This document shows positions 58,455-64,000 of a DNA stretch of 64,000 bases, in pieces. The notes beneath the pieces were generated by a model. That model ran no database searches, was not told where the DNA came from, and worked only from the letters and a program-made list of their open reading frames with translations. The DNA lies in contig NC_063075.1 of assembly GCF_022605165.1 (NCBI RefSeq), positions 2,170,001 to 2,234,000 on the forward strand. The letters are read 5' to 3'. This DNA comes from Purpureocillium takamizusanense. Its lineage: Eukaryota; Ascomycota; Sordariomycetes; Hypocreales; Ophiocordycipitaceae. Every line of letters starts with the position of its first letter. Position 1 is the stretch's first letter. The translations under genes were made by a program, and so were the position numbers.

Positions 58455-60098
58455 CTACGCCTTGTGCAGGCTTACATGAACGCCTCCTCGACATGTCGTC
58501 GCCAACGCATACTGCTCCACCCAATCCTTCTCTCCAAGGCCGTCAATTGACGAGACCGTCTGCGCCATCCTGACCAAGATATATTGCACCACAGTCAGTG
58601 CAATGTGCTCTGCGCGTGTCAAGTGTTAGCATCTATGAGATCGGTGGTGAGAACGTTGCATGTACTCACGTCCCATGCAGATCCTGGGTCCTCCACTGAA
58701 GGGGAGGTATCCCCATCCGGGATGAAGATTGTCCCATCTTTCGGGATTGAAGGCCTCCACGTTGGCACCAAAGACTTGCTCGTCGCGGTGCATGGCGTAC
58801 ACGTTGGACATGACGATCGTGCCTTCTGGGACCAGGAGGGGGGCCTGTCCGTCCGCTCCGCCGCCGCGGGGGAGAACAGTGTCCCTCCTCGCCTGTCGGC
58901 CGCCGATTGGGATGACGGGATGCAGTCGCAGCGCTACATACCTAGGGTCAGAACGAAACCTATAGTATTCTGCAGCATGTACAAGAGGATGAACCTTACA
59001 CTCGTTGACGCACCAACGCGCAAACTTCATCTGCTTCAGCTGGTCCGTGGTAGGAGCCTCGGTACCAGCGACGGCCAACACGTTTGCTCGGAGCTTGTCG
59101 TAGACCTGCGGGTTCCTCGCGAGAACGAAGAACAGATTGCTCAAAGTGCTTGCCACGGTGTCTCGTGTGGCGATCAAGATATGCAGAAGCTGGTTCCTGA
59201 GGACCATGCGGTCCGTCGTCAACGCCGTGAGCTGGGTCAAGAAGTCATCGCGGACGCTGGCCCCTTTGATGGCGCGCTTGCGCAGCGAGTCGTCTATGAA
59301 GGCATCGAGGAAGCTGAAGACTGCATTTTTGGCCCTCTTTGCATCGCTGTTGAACCTCAAGTGCTGCAGAGGGCCTAGACCAAGGCAGGTGATGACCTCG
59401 GTGGAGCATGTCATGTAGTCGGAAACAAATTGCTGCGCTCTGGCGCCTTGTGTGTCCTCGTTGTCAAGCATGTGCGCAGAGTTTCCTGTGAGGTATTCGG
59501 TGGCAAAGTCCATGACGAGGCGGAAGAAGATGTCCTGGAGGTTGACAGACGCGCCGTCGTCAGGCAGGAGCCGAAGCACGGACTGGAAGTTGCCCTCGAG
59601 GATTCCGCGTATGGTCTCCTTGTCCGACCTCGCCACCATCGGCTTCAACGACATCCTGGCATGGTACCATGGCTCATTGTCCAGCGTGAAGATTCCGTCA
59701 CCAACAAAGGAGCTCAGTGCTGTGACTCGCGTGTGCGGGAGGCCAAAGTCCTCGAACGAGCCGGCCAAGATTTGCTTCATGTTAAGGCTGTCGCAGGTGT
59801 AGAAGACGCTCATAGCCCACCGGCTCATTGTGTACGTCGTGCCGAGCTCCCGAAAGGACTTGAGTGTGCTCTCCAGATACCTGTCGCCCGCCTTGTTGAA
59901 GATTGCGTCGTAGATGAAGTCAAAGCCAAAGATGGGGTCCTTGACGGGGGCTCGGCTTCGTGGCGGGAGACATCCACGGGATCTGGCGAAAGCACGTCGG
60001 CCTCGTAGGTTCCATGTCCTACGAGCAACACCTACAGCCACAAGAGTGACCAGGAGCACGTAGAGCAGCCGCTCAGTGCTGATTGCCGGAGCCTGCAT
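58455..60098 (-). CDS. cytochrome P450, CYP52/CYP63-type (three exons)
   Basis: Exons 60098-59000, 58933-58670 and 58609-58455 give 505 residues. An N-terminal membrane anchor (LLYVLLVTLVAVGVA) marks an ER protein. The I-helix is ILIATRDTVAS; ExxR spans the first junction (NESLRLHP, Glu366-Arg369); FNPERWDN and the heme loop FSGGPRICMGQH (Cys452) span the second. DPIFGFDFIYDAIF near the N-terminus and the conserved GDGIFTLDNEPWYHAR match alkane/fatty-acid omega-hydroxylase families. I prefer ATG 60098 because the anchor begins there. Next plus-strand gene is an adenylating enzyme, so a shared pathway is possible. The exact CYP family is not certain. Confidence 0.87.
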
Positions 60099-62643
60099 CG
60101 TGGATACGGCTGGATCGCGAAGGCGGATGGTGAAGAGAGAAAGGTTGGGGTCGCGACTGACGTTGAAAAGTTGGGAACCGGACCTATCCCAGTACAAGCA
60201 ACGTGTGGGCGGACCATCGGTCCATGTGGGTGGACTTGATCTCTTCATTGTTGTAGAACTCCCGAACATGGCTGGCGGCCGGTAAACCTGCGTTGAAGCT
60301 TGGATTCACTGGTGATTCTCGGCGCAAACCAACCCATATGAACCTCAGCCGCCCTGTCGACGGGGCCATGAAAGCATGGACGAAAACTTAGTGCCACGGT
60401 GTCTAAGGAGGGGACATGGTTCTACGACTCAAGCAAGCTTGTGGTCAACTACGCTCAGTTAAGGGTAGCAATTGTTATCACAATAAACGGTGGCGCTAGA
60501 GTCTTACGGAGAATTAATTGCTATTACCCCGTGGCTTCACACCTTGCTTTGTCTTACCCGATGATTCCAGGGTTGAATGGAGCGTTGCATTCCCTCATAG
60601 ACGTAATGAAGAAGAGCCTTGCCATGTTGACAAGGAAAGACATCACCACAAAACGCCACGACGAAGCACACTCGTGTTTTTGTGCTTGATGCAGCACCTA
60701 CCTTAACCCAAAAGCGAAGCTTGAGAGAGGGTACGGCGGTATAGGGCTAGGTCTGGGCCCCGAATGGTGCTCCCTGAGCCTGACAAGGACGAATGGATAC
60801 TCATACGGGCGTGAATGGTGGATCATGTGTGGTTGGCGCACAAGTCGTATGCCACATTACTGGGAGTTTCCTACGGTAGATATATTTAGATGGTGCATGT
60901 AGATGGTGCATGCAGTACAGTGGGATTTGACTGAACGAATAAGCGCAGTCGCATGATCTTCTCATCATGAGACATGGAACAATGGGTACATGCACAATCA
61001 TACGTCGTTCCACTCTGCTGGACAGTGCCGTGGTTGGCTGCCTTCTTTCCAGGCTGCCGGCATGATCTCTGCAGCCTCACCAGCACAGCTCGGTTGCGGT
61101 GACATCTCTTTGTGGGCCGACTTGTCTCACACTGTCGCGGGCTCGGGGCATGGGTAAGCGACGTGGGTGTCGGAGTCTCCGGTCCCGACAGCGCGGATCG
61201 GACGTGGCTAGGATCTATGGCCGCGTGGCAGCCTGCATGAGACCAGGCACCTTGTGGTTCTTCACCCTTTACTTCCGACATGGCCCTAAGGAACTTTGAG
61301 CCCGGACAATCGTACACGGAGTGATCTGTAGGTACGTGTATACAGACATTGGAGGGCATTAAAACAGTATGAAGACATGTCCCCTCCATCCCCAGTGTTG
61401 TCGATACCTTGACCCAATGTGTGCTTTTTGACAAGGACCTGTTGCTCCTCAGCTTGATGAGGGGATGTGTAATGGCGCCCGTATGGCCACCTCAACTTCC
61501 ATTTGCATACGAACTGCAGATGTGAACTCTTCGTCTTGTGCTGCCACACATTTCTAATAGCCGATTTAAAGATGATCGTGAATGTCATCCAGCCAAGCAA
61601 TGCAGATGTCTGTTGAGGTGCCACAATCCGGGTGCTGTCATCATTGGGCTACAGGTATGGTCGTCGACTTTGCAACAAAGCAACTAGCTTGTGAGACGAC
61701 GCATGTTACGGAACATGAGCTCGTGTTCACCCCATGGTGTATCGCAATTACAATAGCTCGTATCTCAGCTCCCCAGTAGTCGATCGTGTTCGTCCGACCG
61801 CATGTGAGAACTTCAGCCCTGTTGATCGCCCATATACGAAGTAGTATGCAGGAACAAGGCTGTCAGCGCCGAATCATCAGCATCGCGCCTGTTGTGCAAC
61901 TAGAAACGCGATATGGTTCGTTGTCCTTGCGAGTGGCGTCATATGTGAGCTGCACGGTCCACTAAGTATCGCGATTCTCAATCAACCTGTTGTCGGGTCT
62001 GGTGCTATAGAGAAGCGATGGAGCGATCCCGGTTCCAGTCCACGGAATAGGGAACCTATCTATATCTTTGGTTGCATATCAATCCCGTCCTAGGACTTCG
62101 TGCTTGTACAACACTTGCTCCGTATCAAGAATATTCTGAGATTGATGATTGCCATGCTGTGTGCGTCTGAGACATCATCGAACATAGAAGCCCTGAGGCT
62201 ACCACCTGACATGCGTCTGGTTGAACCTGTACCTGACCGGTGCTTTGTGGGGCGATGCATAGGCCCATCCGCGTCTACGGAGAAGTTCTCATCCGGTCCT
62301 GAGTACGTAGAATGCGCAGTTGCGGGGTGGTGGTGTCGCCGTCTCTTGGAGCGATGAATGTCGTGATGAACTGTGCTTCGATGCCGGCCCGAAGAGCGCC
62401 CTGCCCACATGGATAAAGCATCAACGCCTCCTCTTGCCCAAGCCTTTCTTGCGTTATGATGCGAACGGCGGGTGTCCATAACTGAGGGCGTCCTTCCACC
62501 TCAGAAACGCGAGTGTCTGCGTTGAAGGGCAATCCCGAGGCCACCCATCCTTCATTTGCTTCACGCCTACACCGCAGTTGTCCCTCAAGGCTTTCCTACA
62601 CGCCACTGCACGCCACTGAGAGCACGATACGGGCGCTCCTGCC
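60099..62643. other. intergenic, gene-poor
   Basis: About 2.5 kb between divergent P450 and AMP-binding genes. Short ORFs on both strands show no motif; no transposon terminus or target duplication was recognised. Confidence 0.5.
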
Positions 62644-64000
62644 ATGGCGACTCACGACATGGAGGGCGACGAGCAGGTGGCCGACCGCCGCGCTGAAGTC
62701 TATGGAAACCCAATCGAGGACTCGAACCAGAGCCTGTGGGATGTGCTGAGCGGGTCGGCATCTCAGTTCCCAGAAAGAACCGCACTCATATCCATGTGGC
62801 AGCTCGGGGATGGCTGTGGCAGCGTGGACAGCGACGACTCCCCCGAGGGCTCCCAATGCTTGAGGTGGACTTTTGCTGATTTGCACAAACGAGCCACGGA
62901 CCTGGCAGACGACCTAAACGCGCTCGGCTGTCACGCCGGCATGCACATGGCCGCGATTTTCTGGAACTCGGCAGAATGGGCTTTGTTCTTCTGGGCGGCC
63001 GCGAAGATGGGCATGGTCTACGTCCCGATCGACAGTCGCGGCGGCGAGGACACCCGATTCATCCTCTCGACTTTGAACCCGGAGGTGCTGGTGGTTCAGA
63101 ATGCGGAGATGGCGCGCTCGCTTGATCTGGGAAAAGGCCAGACGGCAGCGCAGAAGCTCCTCATCGACTGCTCTGGTAGCTTCAAGCAAGGTTGGATGAC
63201 CTTCAATGGTCACAATCTGAGGGACAGTCAGGGCGATCGAGTTGGATCGCCAGTTGTGGGACAGATAACTTTCGATGATCGGGAGGGCACGGACGAGGCA
63301 GCCCTCATCATCTTTACGAGCGGCACGACTGGAACGCCGAAAGGCTGCATCCACACGAACCGTAACCTCATCGCCCAGACATTCGACTTTGATCCGGACC
63401 CCCCCGAGTACATCGCCAAGTGGGTTGTCCACACGCCCGTGTCCCACATCTTCGCCATCAACAACGCCCTACGAGCATGGCGGACCGGATCGTCCGTCGT
63501 ATTCCCCTCAAAGACCTTCAACGTCGCGGCGACCGTCCGCGCCCTGGCCCAGGAACAATGCAGCGTCATTTCCGCGACCCCAACACTGGTGCGGGCTCTC
63601 CTCGCGCACAAGGACTTCCCCAGCCCAGACGACCTCAGCCTCTCCATGGTCACCATCGGAGGCACGGGCATCAGCGAAGAGGACATCCGCCTCTGCCTCG
63701 AGGAGCTCGGCGCAGACCACGCGGTGCAGGCGTACGGTATGAGCGAGGGAGCGCCCCTCGTGAGCTGGGCGCGCGGCGATCCGATGCTCACCGACGGATA
63801 CCACCCGGGTGTGGGAAAGATCCTGCCCGGCGCAAACGTCCGCATCTGCGCGCCCGGCACCCGAGACGTGCTTCAGCGTGGAGAGGTTGGCGAGCTGCAC
63901 GTTGGCGGACCATCCGTGATTGTGGGTTACTTTGCGGGTGCGGACAACGGCGCGTTCTACGCGGACGACACTGGGAAGTGGCTCGTCACCGGCGACCAAG
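62644..64000 (+). CDS. AMP-binding (adenylating) enzyme, 3'-truncated by the window edge
   Basis: The first 452 codons of an ANL-superfamily enzyme; the frame is open to the last base. Adenylation core motifs appear in order: IIFTSGTTGTPKG (A3, P-loop), then VSHIFAINNALRAW, AYGMSEGAPL (A5), GELHVGGPSVIVGYF and WLVTGDQ (A7) at the edge. It activates a carboxylate as acyl-AMP. Whether it is a stand-alone acyl/aryl-CoA ligase or the first domain of an NRPS-like A-T-R protein depends on what follows. There is no preceding condensation domain, since the N-terminus begins about 30 residues before the A domain, so it starts with adenylation. The start ATG 62644 is the first in frame. Confidence 0.85.
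   Translation, partial: MATHDMEGDEQVADRRAEVYGNPIEDSNQSLWDVLSGSASQFPERTALISMWQLGDGCGSVDSDDSPEGSQCLRWTFADLHKRATDLADDLNALGCHAGMHMAAIFWNSAEWALFFWAAAKMGMVYVPIDSRGGEDTRFILSTLNPEVLVVQNAEMARSLDLGKGQTAAQKLLIDCSGSFKQGWMTFNGHNLRDSQGDRVGSPVVGQITFDDREGTDEAALIIFTSGTTGTPKGCIHTNRNLIAQTFDFDPDPPEYIAKWVVHTPVSHIFAINNALRAWRTGSSVVFPSKTFNVAATVRALAQEQCSVISATPTLVRALLAHKDFPSPDDLSLSMVTIGGTGISEEDIRLCLEELGADHAVQAYGMSEGAPLVSWARGDPMLTDGYHPGVGKILPGANVRICAPGTRDVLQRGEVGELHVGGPSVIVGYFAGADNGAFYADDTGKWLVTGDQ

Noticed and set aside
60886..61434. 182-codon minus-strand ORF in the gap before the AMP-binding gene
   Set aside because: Composition is random-like and I recognise no domain.

Overview
The window reads as nuclear DNA of a filamentous ascomycete (Pezizomycotina, probably a Sordariomycete near Hypocreales; the taxonomy is inference). 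The evidence is small GT-AG introns with CTGAC/CTAAC branch sites, several Zn2Cys6 regulators, MFS transporters, two P450s, GC-rich coding sequence, and an intron-bearing nuclear tRNA-Leu(CAA). I assembled spliced gene models by hand. Every exon junction given keeps the reading frame, but none has transcript support.

Layout. 0-10.5 kb: the 3' part of a Dal5-type anion transporter; a four-exon gene for a tiny secreted six-cysteine (knottin-like) protein; a small mitochondrial membrane protein; a seven-exon CTF1/FarA-like Zn2Cys6 regulator; and a mitochondrial acyl-CoA dehydrogenase. 10.7-25 kb: a five-gene carbohydrate block made of a secreted glycoside hydrolase that best fits GH162 (endo-beta-1,2-glucanase), a divergent Zn2Cys6 regulator, an intracellular GH1 beta-glucosidase, and two sugar-porter transporters. 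Together these suggest extracellular cutting, uptake, intracellular hydrolysis and local regulation. This is the most interesting system in the window. 25-30 kb: a stretch that looks less GC-rich, with an APH-type kinase-fold protein, an acyl-protein-thioesterase-like hydrolase, a second small secreted cysteine-rich protein and about 1.9 kb of non-coding DNA.

30-46 kb: a uridine-kinase-like P-loop protein, a Gal4-type Zn2Cys6 regulator, a GNAT protein with a low-complexity insert, a 4.7 kb gene-poor stretch leading into a conserved fungal protein of unknown function, a GCR1_C-domain regulator, and a soluble BM3/CYP505-like P450 heme domain without a reductase. 48-54 kb: housekeeping genes, namely DPM3 (dolichol-phosphate-mannose synthase subunit), an unassigned nuclear-looking protein, an oxidoreductase-like (PF09791) mitochondrial protein, and an XPT1-like phosphoribosyltransferase.

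54-64 kb: a more accessory-looking end. It has a lineage-specific-looking acidic protein with a repeat-bearing leader and a probable 5' UTR intron, tRNA-Leu(CAA), a CYP52/CYP63-type P450, and the first 452 codons of an AMP-binding (adenylating) enzyme that runs off the window.
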